Below are positions 1 to 52,030 of a DNA stretch of 64,000 nt, piece by piece. Location of the stretch: positions 19,357,183 to 19,421,182 of the forward strand of contig JACAXG010000002.1 in the NCBI GenBank assembly GCA_018881555.1, given 5' to 3'. Below the pieces are notes generated by a model that worked only from the letters and a program-made list of their open reading frames with translations, made no database searches and was not told where the DNA came from. A program made the position numbers and the translations under genes. Position 1 is the first letter of the stretch; every line of letters begins with the position of its first letter. The DNA is from Amblyornis subalaris (lineage: Eukaryota; Chordata; Aves; Passeriformes; Ptilonorhynchidae).

Positions 1-1119
1 GTACTCAGAGACCGAATGCAATACAAGAAACAGCAAACCCAAGGATCAGAAATAAAGGCCATAAAACCCCAACAACGCCCCATCTGAGTCTTACTTCCAA
101 CGAGAAACATAGGCAAACTAACGTTTTAGGCTCGTCCCGCGTTACAGATGGAAACTGCACTTAAGTTTGTGGCATAGCAAAGACTGCTAAGGAACTTGGC
201 AGAATGGCCACGCTTCGCCACTGAGCTCTGGGATGAGGAGGTGACATTTTGGCTTCACCAGCCTGCTGAGTTACTATGGAGTCCTCAGTTCCATGGATGA
301 TATTTTAAGGCAGGGGGGTAGCTGTGGGAAAAAAAAGAGGGCCACGACTTGCTTTGTAAGTACTAAGAGGAAGCTAGAAGTCCAACAAGAATCATGGCCT
401 CTTCAGTACTCCACAGCTACAGGTACAGCAACATTGAATATATAATGTACATAACATTACTTATAGACTCTACATGTAAAACGTTAACCAATTTATCATG
501 GAAATCTGATAACAAGCAACACTGCCATATAAATTCACACTTTGAGAAAGGCTAAGTGTGGAAGCCTCCTTTGCAAGAGGATTTTCAATCAAAGTTTTGT
601 ATAGAAAATATTAAAACAATGATGACAATTTGTTCTCTGAATCTCAATTCATTATTGGGTTAGTTTTCACGAATGAAGAAAGGTTCTCTTTAGAAAATGT
701 GTGAATCTTCAGAATATGAANTCACAATCTAAGTACTAAATAATTAAAAAAAAAAGAAAGTTTCAACTGTCAGGAAGTCTTACTTGGCTGCAATCTTTTA
801 AAGCAATAACAGCAATACAAGACATAGAAAAGCTTTTTCTGCAACACTTGTAAATGTAAAAGTATTCATGTTAAATGCAACAGAACTAATAAAGAACAAA
901 CTGCTTGTAGAACAGAGAAATGAGAGACTAGCTATGCATTCAGCCATCTTCCTTACAGTTGAATTCCAGCTGTTTAAAAACATATTGACTTCATATTTTG
1001 GAAAATGATGTCCCATAGGTGACTGGTCTGCATACTCCTATGAAATATGATGCCCCAAATGGCATGACACCCCTTCTTGAAAAGTTCTTAATCTCATGTC
1101 CACCATTATCTCCACAGTT
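1..1119. other. Downstream flank of FYN or distal 3' UTR
   Basis: AT-rich sequence with no recognisable gene, repeat family or conserved protein. Only short chance ORFs are present. It could be a longer 3' UTR form. Confidence 0.4.
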
Positions 1120-1160
1120 TAAACAAAAAAACAAATATCCAAATGTAAAATGCTCTTTTT

Positions 1161-1166
1161 TTTAAT
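1161..1166 (-). terminator. Candidate distal poly(A) signal ATTAAA of FYN
   Basis: Common variant hexamer about 1375 nt after the stop, followed on the minus strand by a T/GT-rich stretch (GGATATTTGTTTTTTTG). The position fits the expected length of a vertebrate FYN 3' UTR. Confidence 0.4.
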
Positions 1167-2082
1167 TACTAAATTAAGAAAGTTAAACAGTTTTAAAATG
1201 TAAACTTGCAAATAAACCATAACAAAATGTAATTAAGACTTTAAAATTTGCAACTCAGTATTAAAAACTCAATAGAAATAGAAAGGAATTTTTTTGTGTT
1301 TTTTGGTTAAACGTAAGTAATTCAAGGCTGGTACAAACAACTGAAAAGGTAATACTTTGTTCTGTGCATCCCCCATGAAATGTAAAGAAGTGCATAGTAA
1401 TTCCACTGGAGAACTTGCAGACACAGAGAAAGTAATTTCATTAGCAGTACAGGACATGTAACACACTTATTTTACAATGGAAAAATGTTACACATAAAAC
1501 AGAAAAATCCTAGTTGCATGACCAACAGTTTAGCAGGGGGACATGGCTAAAATGCTATGATTTTAAGACCATCTGAATGTGGTTACACTGCTTAATAGAT
1601 CTTTTTGAAACATTTCAGTATACACGTTTTGACACAAGAAGTCCTTGCAGTTTCAATTTTCCAGTTCAAACTGTGATGGTGTAGTTTTCTTGCTTTAAAT
1701 ATGTTTGTTTTAATTTCAAGAACAAATCATCACACACTTGTCAAACATTGGAAACATTACTGTAAATACAGCACGTGATTCCTGAAAGAGCAAAGTTACA
1801 ACCATCTACAGGTACATAATCATAAACAAAAAGTGCAATCCAATTTAAAAAAATCATGCTTGGCAAAAGCCAAAAATTAGATCACTGGCTTTCAGAATCC
1901 CACCAGTGTTTTCATGTCTGCAGTAAAATTATCGCTTTCTGGGTACAGCTGCAGCAGGATTCATTCAATTCCAAATGAGTCTCCTCTGCAATAGCACCCA
2001 TATACTGTATGTACAGGTATGTATATATATTATATATATTTTATATATAAAAAAGCAAAAACCCAAACACCTGTCCTGATTT

Positions 2083-2088
2083 TTTATT
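2083..2088 (-). terminator. Candidate proximal poly(A) signal AATAAA of FYN
   Basis: Canonical hexamer about 455 nt after the stop. On the minus strand it is followed within 15-40 nt by the GT-rich stretch GGTGTTTGGGTTTTTGC, a plausible downstream element for cleavage. Confidence 0.45.
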
Positions 2089-2540
2089 TGTTAAAACATG
2101 AAAAAAAAATGTTTTAGACAAAGAGGCCACTTCTGGAAAATAATACTTTTAGTTGAATCAGGAGAAGACTAGTTAAAATCACATAGGTTTTGCGTTTTAA
2201 AAAAAGGAAAGCACTAGGATCAGTTATTGGCACTGAGTTACTATTTACAATGAACAGAGGTTTTGCAGTTTACATAACATCAATACAATGCAGTTTTGGA
2301 GTCTTTGATTAAGAAAAAAGAAGTGTTTTTCTCCTTTTCATCCAGGACATTCAGATTATTAGGACAAGTGGTCATAGGCAAGGGCTGTGGAAGTTCCCAG
2401 CTTCAGCCCCTCCTGTGCACTGCAGTGCTGGAAGATGTTGCACTCTGGAGAAGCCAATCACAGAGTTGGAAGGTGAAGAGCAGGTGGGACAGGGCTGAGA
2501 AACACCTGGTAATTCATGACAGTGTCTGGAAACCAGGGAT

Positions 2541-41258
<38,718 letters not shown>

Positions 41259-42939
41259 TATCTAAAATCCTAGGAGAGGAAGGAAAGGACAGGTCTTCAT
41301 GTGTTGATGCTCACCAGATCTCCTCCAAAGCCGCATATGATGAGGATCAAATTAAGTTCACCGCTCAGAAGTACTTTGAAAAAAAAAAANCTGGAGTGGT
41401 TTGAATATAAACAGCAACATGTTGGAAAAAAGCTCTCACAAAATCTTCCCCTTGGGAATTTCCCATCAAGGCCTGGGGAAGGGAGNCCTGCCTGCTCTCA
41501 GGGTAGTGACAGATTTCTGCCCAGCCCTACCAGGCAATATTTTGTATGTAGCAACAAAGACGATGAAACTTGTCTTGCTCACCCTTTGCCAGGAGGGCAC
41601 GATGGGCAGGCAAAGGACTCAGCCAAAAAAGTGCAGCTGGAGTTGTTCACGGCTGCCCTCAAAACACGGAATGAGGCACTTAGCTTGTGGTTCACGTTTG
41701 ACCTTGCCAACTGCACAAGAGTGGACTTTACCTAAAGACAATAAAACCCTTCTTCCATTGCTGGGGCTCTGCAGGGCAAGCAGCAAAGCAGCCACAGTGA
41801 GCCAAGAGTTACTACAGCACAGGAAAGCAGGAGGGAGCTATCAGAGAGCACTACTAAAACAAAAGGAAGTGCCCTTTATGCAGTACTGAACTGAAGGTAA
41901 AACCCGCTGGTAGCAGAAGGTGGGGTTGCCAAAAGCACACATGTTAAGAAACTAGAGAAAATCCCGTAAAAATTAACATGTCAAATGCAGAGCAACTCAA
42001 AATACAGATTCTACGCAGGATGAAACTGAGAGGATTTCAAAAATTACAGCTTCAAAAAGGTTGCTTCAAGTTTTTTAATTCTTATAACCTCTTGTTCAGC
42101 ACCCTCATAGGGCACTACCGGGGCCTGGGTTAGTCTCTCTTAACTTTAGGTGCCTGCCTCTCTCTACATGGAGGGAGATTTGCCACATCTCAGAAGCAGT
42201 CCTGCAAGGTTAGTCCCGTTACCTGGTGTTGCCTTTCTTCTCCTAGCTCTAACATTCTGTAATCCATGTGGTGGTGTTACTGAACTCTTTCCTATTGACT
42301 CAAGTTGAACCTAGTCACAAATCCTGAGTTTCTGAAGCTGGGTGTGATGAACCTAGAGAATCAGATACTCATCTGGATGCATCCTCAATCTGAACCAGTA
42401 CAGTGACTCTTAGATGTAACCTGGCACAAAAACAACATACTCTAACAGTGGGGCTGGAAAAGAAGTGGCAAAAGAAAAATCTTAAAAAATTACTTACTAG
42501 GCATACTTTTCCCAGAATATGTAAATAGACAGGGAGAAAATGCAGAGAACAGAAAAAAGTATAGTGAAGAGCATTTTTTTTTTTTTGCCCCACATTTCTT
42601 TTCACATTTCAGACAATATCTGTCACTTTGGGTAAATAAAAAGCCTATGCTTTTTTAAATTTCCTAATCTTTATGTAGCTGCCAGGTGGCTATTTTCTAT
42701 GCTTTACCCCAACATCAACACAGGAAATGGGTTTTGACAAACTCATGGGATTCAGAAAAAGAATGTTTCACCAGTGCTAATGCTTGAAAAATTATGCAGC
42801 AGCTCCCTGCTTTTCTGTAACAGTCCATGGTCTGGATACCTGCTTCCTACATCTAACCTGCCTAATTAAGAAGAAAAACACTTGTGTTGAGGGATATTTT
42901 CTACAATTTGCAGATACGTCCAGTTATTCCACAAGCCTG

Positions 42940-44266
42940 TTCAGAAAAATGAGCACCATTTTGGTTGGCCAGTGTGATGCCTGCCCACAAAAAGGACCAG
43001 AAGGAGGATCCAGGAGACTACAGGCCTGCCAGTCAGACCTTGGTGCCCAGCAAGGTTATGAAATAGATCATCTTGAGTGTGATCACAAGGCACACAAAGT
43101 GCAATCAAAGGATCAGACCCAGCCTGAATGCGTTTAGGAGAGGCCCGTCCTGCCTGACCAACCTGATCTTCTTTAATGACCAGGTGATCTGCATACTGGA
43201 TGAGGAAAAGGCTGTGGATGTTATCTACCTGGACTTCAGGAAAACTTTTGATACTGTCTTCCACAGCATTCTCCTGGAAAAGCTGGACAGGAGGACTCTT
43301 TGCTGGATTAAGAACTGGCTGGATGGCCAGGCCCAGAGGTAGTGGTAAATGGTACCATATCCAGTTGGCATTTGGTCACACGTTCCCCAGGGCTCCGTGT
43401 TGGGTCCACTCTCCTGCTCAGTATCTTTACTGATGATCTGGATGTGGGGATTGAACGTGCCCTCAGTAAATCTGCAGATGACACTACATTGGGTGGGAGT
43501 GTTGATCTGCTGGAGGGTAGGAAGGCTCTGCAGAGGGATCTGGACAGGCTGGATCAATGGGCTGAGACCAACTGTATGAGTTGGTCAAGTGCCGGGTCCT
43601 ACACTTTGGCCACAACAACCCCATGCAGCACTACTGGATGCAGGAAGAGTGGCTGGAAAGCAGACCAGTGAAAAAGGACCTGAGGGTGCTGGTCAACAGC
43701 GGCTCAACATGAGCCAGCTGTGCCCAGGCGGCCAAGTAGGCCAATGGCATCCTGGCCTGTATCAGCAAGAGTGTGGTCAGTGGGATCAGAGCAGCGATTG
43801 TTCCCCCATACTCGGCACTGGGGAGGCCGCACCTTGAATCCCGTGTCCAGTTCTGTGCCCCTCACTACAAGAAGGACATTGAGCTGCTGGAGCGAGTCCA
43901 GAGAGGGGCAATGGAGCTGGTGAAGGGTCTGGAGCACAAGTCCTGTGAGGAGCAGCTGAGGGAGCTGGGATTCTTTAGCCTGCAGAAAAGGAACCTCAGG
44001 GGTGATCTTATCACTCTCTACAACTACCCAAAAGNAGGGTGTAGCAAGNTTGGGATTGGCCTTTTCTCCCAAGCAACAAGCAACACAACAAGAGGAAAAG
44101 GCCTCAAGCTGAGGCTGAGGAGGTTGAGGCTGGACATCTGATGTTCAAGAAATGACTGGACATGGCACTTAGTGCCATGGTCTGGTTGACAAGGTGGTGA
44201 TCAGTCAAAGGCTGGATGTGATGATCTCAGGTCTTTTCCAATCTAAATGATTCTGTGATGCTGTAA
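42940..44266 (+). mobile_element. CR1 LINE, about 1.3 kb with reverse-transcriptase remnants
   Basis: Longest CR1 in the window. Frame pieces match CR1 reverse transcriptase: KAVDVIYLDFRKTFDTVFHS, then [14 protein letters not shown], a segment with GSVLGP in a shifted frame, [16 protein letters not shown] with the catalytic ADD, and downstream [20 protein letters not shown]. The pieces are in different frames and there are stops, so it is dead. The end is tgattctgtgatgctg. A stretch normally present between the basic region near RLDI and the tail appears to be deleted. Confidence 0.92.
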
Positions 44267-46736
44267 TTTTATTTTATTTCCTGGAGCTGGATTTCCTGCA
44301 GTTAGCACAGGTCTACCCTCTCTTGCTCTTAGCCTAACTTAAAAGCGTCCTTTTTGCATTTCTTTATTCCCTTCAAGACACCACATTTACTCAGCAGTGT
44401 GAATGTGTGTTTAAGTCTTTTCGGGAGAACAGAAAAACGGACTCCTAACTCTGCACTTCCTGCAATGGGTGGTATGAGCTGGGATCCCTCAAGAAACTAA
44501 TGTATCAACAGGTTGAGGGAAAGGAGTTTGCAGCCTGGAGGCTGCAAAACACACTGCTGCTGTTATTGCTGCAGCAGCCATGCTGACTTCCAGCCTTTGC
44601 TCACCCTGGAAGCTGGGTTGGAGCTGGAGGTGCAGAGTATTGTGCATCCCCAGGACCAGTAGTGACACCAGATGAGCACAGGGACCATGAGAGGTGCAGA
44701 GGTGCCCCAGCCAGCTTCATATCAGCTGTGAAAAACTGCTTGTGGAGACATATCTACTGCTTTTACCATTTCAACAGCAGGATGGTTTGGCTCTGGAGAC
44801 TCTTTGGTTGGAGATGTCACTCAGAAGTGAGGTTTTCCTGGCTCCTCTCAGAACCTAGGAGTTCCATGGGCAATGCCAGGGAGTGAAGCAGGACCACGTG
44901 GAGGGCAAGAGCCCCATGGGATGATGGCTCACCTCACTGCTATCAGCACGGGAAGAGCCCAGGAGGTTTTGGGAAGGAAGGATGAGTCTGGGACTCACTA
45001 CTTGGACGCTGCTACACCTCTGTGAAAGCTTGGCTGTGGTGTGAAGAGAGAAAACACGGGCAGTGAGCAAACACTGCACGGGAGACACCACAAGAGAAAT
45101 CCCAGCTCAAAAGGAAGGGCAGAGAGGTGCTGACCACCCGAACAGCGAAGAGTGAGCCATTAAATCAGCCTGCTTAAAAGCTGCAAGTGCTGCAACATGG
45201 GCTTATTCACCTCAAAGCAACTAAGCGATATGCAGGCTTTACTGTTTAAAGAAGAATCTCACAGGCTTTTTGTTGGCTTGCAGACTTACATCCCTGTGAA
45301 ACTCTATCACCTCCTCCCTTTCCCCTCCCTGCTCTGTTTCTTCTCTTATTTTTTCTCATGTGCTTTCATGAAAAAAGTAGAAAAGAAAATGAAAGAAAAA
45401 AAAGAGATAGGAAACATGAAATCTGGGAGAGCAGTGGGAGGGAAAGCGGTTTTCTTGTTGCTCATTCACAAACATTCAGCTGAGCAGGGAAAAAAGTCCC
45501 CACTGAAATCTGGGAATATTTCACATACAAATTTACAACTGCTGACAAGACAAGCCTACATATTTCATTTACACATTGATGAGGAAAAAGTTAAAATGAC
45601 AAATCAGCTGCAAAAAGAAAAATTGCTCAAAGTATTAATTCTGAAAAATGTGAATAAACAAGAGGATGATATACATTTGTACTGGTAGTATAAAAAAAAC
45701 GGCTTGAGTTTTTATTACTAGGAATGATATGTATAGAAAACCAGTGAATTATTGGTTTCTTGATTTCTGTTGGGTTTTTGCTTGCTTTATATTTTTGCTG
45801 GCAGTGGCAGCACAAAGGGAAGGAGAATTTGATGCAAAGTGAACAACAGACAAAATGGGCTTTTTCTTTCACTTGTCCCCTCCCACTGTCACAGTGTCTA
45901 GACAATCCAAGTATAAAGACTGCTTGACTGTAGCCTCTTGTAAAATGTGACAGAGGGTGTTACATGCACACAGTTTTTCAAGCCAAGTCCCTGAAAGTTG
46001 TCTGTTCCTGGCTCAAAGAAACAGCATCGTGGGGAGTTGGCTAAATGTGAGAGAATACATGTATGCATGTACATGCCTAAAGTGATTCCAGCTTACTCAG
46101 GGGTTTCATAGACAATAAATATCACCTCCATTCAGCATTGGCCTTTGTGTCAATGAATGGAATCCAAAAACTAATCTCCTTCAGTTTCACAGAGCAGGCT
46201 TTTAATATCCAAAAGTTTCATCTCCCTGCATGTCAGCATTTGGAGCTGCGGAAGGCTGGAAATATTCAGCCAGCTCTGAGATCACCAAACAAAATCTGGA
46301 GTTGTTTTACACTAAACTCTCTGGAGATGAGCACACAGTGTTGTTCGTGCAACATGCTGTGCATCTTACAGTAAGGGAACAAGTTTTTATTCCATTTCCA
46401 TTAGGAAAGGCAGCATTTCTCAGATGTGTGAGTTACGGGTCACATCATTATCATAATCTGACCCTGGTAATGTTAAAAGGTATGTAATTGGCCCAATTAA
46501 AATGTACTTTTCTAACACAAGCAAGTTGAATTTGTTTATTTTAAAGTTGTGTTTTTATGGGCAATATAAAACGTGTGTTTTCATGAAAACATAAAAAATC
46601 CCCTGTTTTCATGGGTTTTGAGACTTCCTTAGAGACAAATGAAAATAAACATTATGTTATTTGTCTCCTTTCTTGGCCTTATTATATTTCTTGGACTCCA
46701 ACATTTACATTGCAAGCAATCCAACATGTGTATAGT

Positions 46737-46786
46737 AGAATAGTAGTTTCCACCAGAATAGTAGTTTCCACTCACAATGTGGAAAC
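46737..46786 (+). repeat. 18-bp tandem duplication plus small hairpin
   Basis: agaatagtagtttccacc at 46737-46754 is repeated at 46755-46772 with one change. The end of copy two (gtttccac, 46764-46771) pairs perfectly with gtggaaac at 46779-46786 across a 7-nt loop. Confidence 0.85.
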
Positions 46787-48598
46787 ATTAGTCAACACGG
46801 ATATAAAATTAATTATATCATTATTAATTATTTATATAGTCATAGCACCTTAATTACTTTCAGGTAGGATAAAGATGAAGGCTAAGGAGACGTATTAACA
46901 TTATGATTATTACTGTAAATCACTCTCCTTTGGTTTTTCTTTTGGTTCTTGATATAAAATGGAAGCCGAAACTGAAACGCCCAACAAAGCAAGACATCCA
47001 CTCCATTAACAGAAACAAAAGCAGTCCTCTGCTAGCTAATCAAAGCCTAGGAAAAGTCCAAGAGTAGCAGGAAAATTCCTTTTTTTCATACTTCTATTTT
47101 AAAAGTAAAAGCTACAACACGTGATATTTGAAGAGCAAAAAGTACTGATTAACCTTTGCTTAGTCTGCCTTCTGCAGTAGTAAGCATATGGATGGGGGGA
47201 AGACTGGTGTAAATTCACTCCTTCAGAGCATCAGAAGTTTTTCCACAAGATTTTGCAACTCACAGCTGAAACTCCAAATTATGGTACATCTTCAGAAGCT
47301 GCTTTTTTTAGAGTTGTAAGAGAAAATAGGTCCTAAGAATATTTGAGAGAGAGGAACTGGGAGATGTAGGGAAAAACCTGTCTATTCTGCACCCTTCGAT
47401 CCATGCAGTGGCCTCTGCCCTCCAACCCCTTGCATAGGAAAGGGGACTGGCACGGGAGAGGGCTCCAACCTGCTGAAGACATGGGGAGCAGGTTCAGACC
47501 CAGCAGGGTGCATTCTCCATCCTCCTGGATTTCTCTGGAATGAAATTTGATGGCATATTTTTAAGACAACTTCTTTCAGTGAAAGACATGAAAGGGAAAG
47601 GCTGGATGACTGGTAACTGTCTACTGCCTTTTTCTGACCAAATCTTACAAATCTTGTCTGGAAAGCATCAGCAGGGAAGCTGAGTTAAGAAATAGTTATG
47701 TTAAAAGGAAATCAGAGGCATAAAATCCTTGGCTTTTATTCAGGCTCTCTAGCGAACAGGCATGAATCAAACTAGGGGTTGCATCCAGCATGGCTGTGAA
47801 AAAGGAAATGTCTAAGGGACATCTTCTTGGTGCTTTATGTTTTGCTGAAAGCACCACAGAACTATCAGTCTGTGACATCAAATAAACCAAATTTTATGAA
47901 CTACTGTAGGATTTATATATTAAAAATGCCACATTCTGAGTTACCGTGAAGATGCAAGAAGGACAGAAAAGGCTTCCCAAGAATAAGAACTACAAGAATT
48001 TTTAAAAGAGACTTNAGTTTTCTGTGGAATGCCTCTTGCAGGCTGGATAGCAGGAATAATCAACACAGAAATTTGCCCCGAAGTTGAAATGTCTTACTTT
48101 CCATGCCACTATTAGTAGCTCCCTAGAGAGAAAATGATGGATTATGCATTTTGAAACACAAGCCTGAGACACATTAAACTCCCCAATTTTCAGAAAAGTC
48201 TCATTCACCCACTTCGACTATTACTAGGAAGGCATTCCAAGTTGGGCAACAAATAGGCACTTAAAACTAGTCCTATGTAGGTCAGCAATTCTCATGCTGT
48301 CTGCTTGCTGACCTCTCTTTGACCCACATCTATGCTGATGGGAGCATTTTGGATTTCCAGAATTAATATTGTGTCAGTTTCAAGCCAACTCAAATGAAAC
48401 AGATGGAATAAAACAGCAGCACTTCTTGCATTATTTTTGCTTTTATCTATTAACTCTGGGACATTTTAGAGGACTGCCTACGTTCCAGCTTAACCAGTGA
48501 CTCCACAATTTTTAGGTCAGAGAGATACAACAAATAAACACTTTAAAATTCAAACTCTTGGGTGTTATTCATTATTTCTCAAGCTTGTGGGTTGCAGG

Positions 48599-48630
48599 TT
48601 ACCATACATACATGTATTACCATACATACA
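48599..48630 (+). repeat. 14-bp direct repeat, period 18
   Basis: ttaccatacataca occurs at 48599-48612 and again at 48617-48630 with a 4-bp spacer. This is a small local duplication of no known role. Confidence 0.8.
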
Positions 48631-51600
48631 GTAATTTTTATACTAAGGTCCAATCTAGAAAGAATATAATTTTACTGCAAATGATAGATCTGGATCAGCC
48701 TTGAAGGAAGCTGGAGATTTGTGTAGAATTCTTGCAAACCTACATGTGCACCACACCTGTCATGCTGCATTAAAAAATGTAAATCAGAGAAGGCACATTA
48801 CTACCACTGGATGTCCTCTGACTGCTAAAGATGTGCAGAAATCTCACATATACGATGTGATTTTCCTGAACAAAAAGCCAGAAACACCAGGGCAAAACTT
48901 CAAGTATGTTTCAAAACAACACTCAAAAATTCCTGCGCTGCATTAATTGGATTTTTTAAGGGAGTCCTTTAATGCTTCACTCCCAGATTCTGCTTTAGTG
49001 GGCTGAGCAGAAAAAAATCCAGCAGTTCAATTGTTCAGCTGCAGCAGCCAAAAGTCAGGCCACTGCCCAGTGTCCATGGACATCTATGGCCCGAGGAGCA
49101 GGAAGAGCAGTCTTAGCTGAGCTCCTGCTGCCATACTGCTCTGGTTCAAAGCAAATGTCTTTTACAGCGCTGGAGTGCTCTTACTATTGTTTCTTGTAAG
49201 CTTACAGTTGCTTTGGAAATCTACAATGGTGGCAGATGGGGTTCAGGAAAGGGAGCAGCTCCTGCTGCTGTGAGAAGAGCAGAGCCTGCAAGAAGCTTTG
49301 AAGTGCCATATTCTGCCCTGCTATTCCTCCCCGTTACTGAGTGACTGCGGACTCAGCCCTGGAAAAAAACAGCTTCCTGTCACTACAGGCAAGGTTTAAC
49401 ACATGCCTGCAAAGCATGGCCCTGTGCTTGCCTTCCCTCTTTCCCGCTTTGGGACCTGAACTAAAAGTCAGTTATGAAAGATGAAGGTTTGGGCTTCACC
49501 TCGCCTGTTTACTTTCCGTCAGCCTCAGGGGTCGGGACCGGTGAAGAGAAGGCGCATGTTGAAGGATTTCACTACAACCAGACCCTTGGCTTCTGCCAGA
49601 GGCTGTGAGCACAGCTGTCCATGGGGCAGGGCGGGTGGCCACTCAGGGCTAAGAAGGAAGAGNGATGAATGTCTTGACAAACAGATCCATCGTCCTGCTG
49701 GTGGGGGGTATGGTGCCTCTCTGGCAAGAGATTTGTTACAACCCAGATGATCTATTTATTATCCATATAGGTACGTGGTCTATTTGTTACAAGCTAGAGA
49801 GGAAAAAGGAAGTCAGAGTTCCAGCTGGACAGGAGGGACAATAACCATGTCCACGTGTTCTTTGAGGGACAGTTGTGATTGTGGGTCTGGCTGGTAGCTG
49901 TCTGGTGGGGAGGTCACCTGGCAAGGCCACAGGAAGCTGCACTACCACAGTGCAGGTGTTTGAGCAGCTGTAATCAAAAGCTCCCCAACGCAAGAAGAGA
50001 AGACAAACCCTCCAAACTGCCCACAAAAAGACACATCGCCACCTTTTTGGTTTTGTGCATCTTTTTTGCCAGCCAAGTCTGTGAATGTCAGGGCCTCATC
50101 TTTTTCAAAAAACAGTGAATTCTCTTNCACTCCCTGTGATACATCCCTTTCAGCAAAACCAAACCAGAACAAAACACAAGAAGCAATTAAAGGCTCACCC
50201 TGCTATCTCTTAAAGTTACAGTAACTGAGTTCTGCCTTGTACTGTCTCAGGGCTTTTATTACTTTAAAAAAAAGATGCCCTAGAAAAATGCAGCAGTTCT
50301 GAGAAAAGGTTCTTCTGTGTTTTTTCTTTTCCCACCAACATCCACACTTCACTTGCAATCTAAAAGAAAGAAGGTTATGTGTAGCTAACTTGAGACAGAA
50401 GGCCTGCAGGTTTTACGCTCATAAACTGAAGAGCAAGTCAGACTCAAAACTGCACATAGGAATTTTTTTTTCCTTGCTTAAAAAGAGGTTAAAGGAATCT
50501 TTGAAATTGAGAGCTAATGGCAGCAGCTACACACAGTAAACACTCTGCTTACTCTATAGTTACCCCCCTCAAAGGATGAATCTATCCTTGGTTCTGAGTA
50601 ACATATGAGAACAGCATGTAAATTCAATAGTGTGATTTCGAGCTACATTCCTCCTTCATCAGGCCGCTTGAGGTAGCTCTATTCATGAGCAGAGAAAAGT
50701 TGGTTGATGGTCTGCACAAGCATTTTGAGCTAATGCACCTAAATTTTAAAGTGCCTTTTAAGTGTATAAATTAGAAAACCTATAGCGAGAGAACAACTGC
50801 TGCAAATGCCAGAATAATTCTGATTTGGAAAGAGAAGTAGTAAAACAGTGTCTCCACTGATTTCCTCTTTCTTTTCTCCCATTAGGAGAACAGAAAGATG
50901 ATTGCAGGTTGATTCACACTGTTCTGATTTTTTTCTTTCAATTCTTATTTTTAGAATCTACTCAGGATTAATGGGTGTTCATCTGACCTGCAGTATGGGA
51001 GAGGCATGGAGCAGGCTGCAAAATGTGAATCAGGATGGGCAGGGAATGAGGGGTGGAAAACGGAAGGAAGCAGTATAGAAGTTCTGCCTGTTTGCCACTC
51101 TGGACTATGAAAGAGGCATAGAAAAAGATTTTCTCACAAAAAAACCCCTTCACTGGTCCTCCCCATCCCCCTTTGCCCATGCAGGACTGAAACTAACCTC
51201 TGCCTTGTCTAATTCCTGTTTTGTGACTGAAGAACTTGGAGGATGTGACAGCAAGAAAAAGGGAGCAAGCTGAGTCTCAAATCAGGAGACTACTTACTTC
51301 AAGACCCTTCCAGACACCATTCTGTCCTGAAGGGGCTCTCATTTCTCCTAGGTTGCTACTGCTAACGTTTTAAAAGAGTTATTTAAATCCCTTAATTGTC
51401 CAGTTACACTGGGGAAAAAATACTCTCCTTCCTAAACACAAGCAAAACTTTGCCTGGGGCCAGCTCACAAAGAACCCCCCAGCTTTCTCACCATCATTGT
51501 AGCTGGCTTCATCTACAACAGCAAAGATGCTTACAGGTGGGGACCCCAAACAGGGTGGCAACCACATTGTGACAAAGGCAATGAGTGCTGAAGGTACTGA

Positions 51601-51811
51601 CTACACCAGTAACGGGGACACACAGAAACTCTGCCTACGCTTACACACCCACAGAAGAGTGCTCTAGAGAGACCTGTTTTCTCAAACCCAGTTGTTGCCA
51701 CTGTGGTTTCAGTGGATGTCAGCTTACTGCTAGATGACAACTTAGGTAAGTTTACTGCGTCCACATGGGGTTGAGTTTCTCCACAGCATCCCAAACCCTG
51801 CTGTGCTTTAA

Positions 51812-52030
51812 CTTTGTGACCAAAACAACATTGATAACACACCCATGTTTAAGTTATTGTCAAGCGGTGCCCATGCAGCATCAAGACCTTCTTTGTTTCT
51901 CACTCTGTCACTGTAGCAAGTAGGCAGGGGGTGGTCAAGAGTTTGGGAAGGGACACAGCCGGGAAAGCTGAACCCAACTGACCAAGGGGATATTCTACAC
52001 CATATCATACTCAGTATGTGAGGAAGAGTC
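51812..52030 (+). mobile_element. Partial LTR, same family as 36765-37329
   Basis: Shares the central blocks attgataacac, the segment around atcaagacctt, gggacacagccgggaaagct and gaccaaggggatattctaca through ctcagtatgtgag. Both LTR ends are missing or unrecognisable. Confidence 0.75.

Larger units (their letters stand above)
1120..2540 (-). other. FYN: Probable FYN 3' untranslated region
   Basis: AT-rich sequence directly downstream of the stop codon, free of recognisable repeats apart from a TA-rich tract near 2020-2054. Candidate poly(A) signals on the minus strand are AATAAA at 2083-2088 and ATTAAA at 1708-1713 and 1161-1166. The distal one would give a 3' UTR of about 1.4 kb, near what I recall for mammalian FYN. 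The true end cannot be fixed from sequence alone. Confidence 0.6.

Noticed and set aside
45197..45688. 163-codon plus-strand open frame starting MGLFTSKQ
   Set aside because: Lys-rich and AT-driven, with no recognisable motif or supporting signals. It did not meet the standard for a gene.
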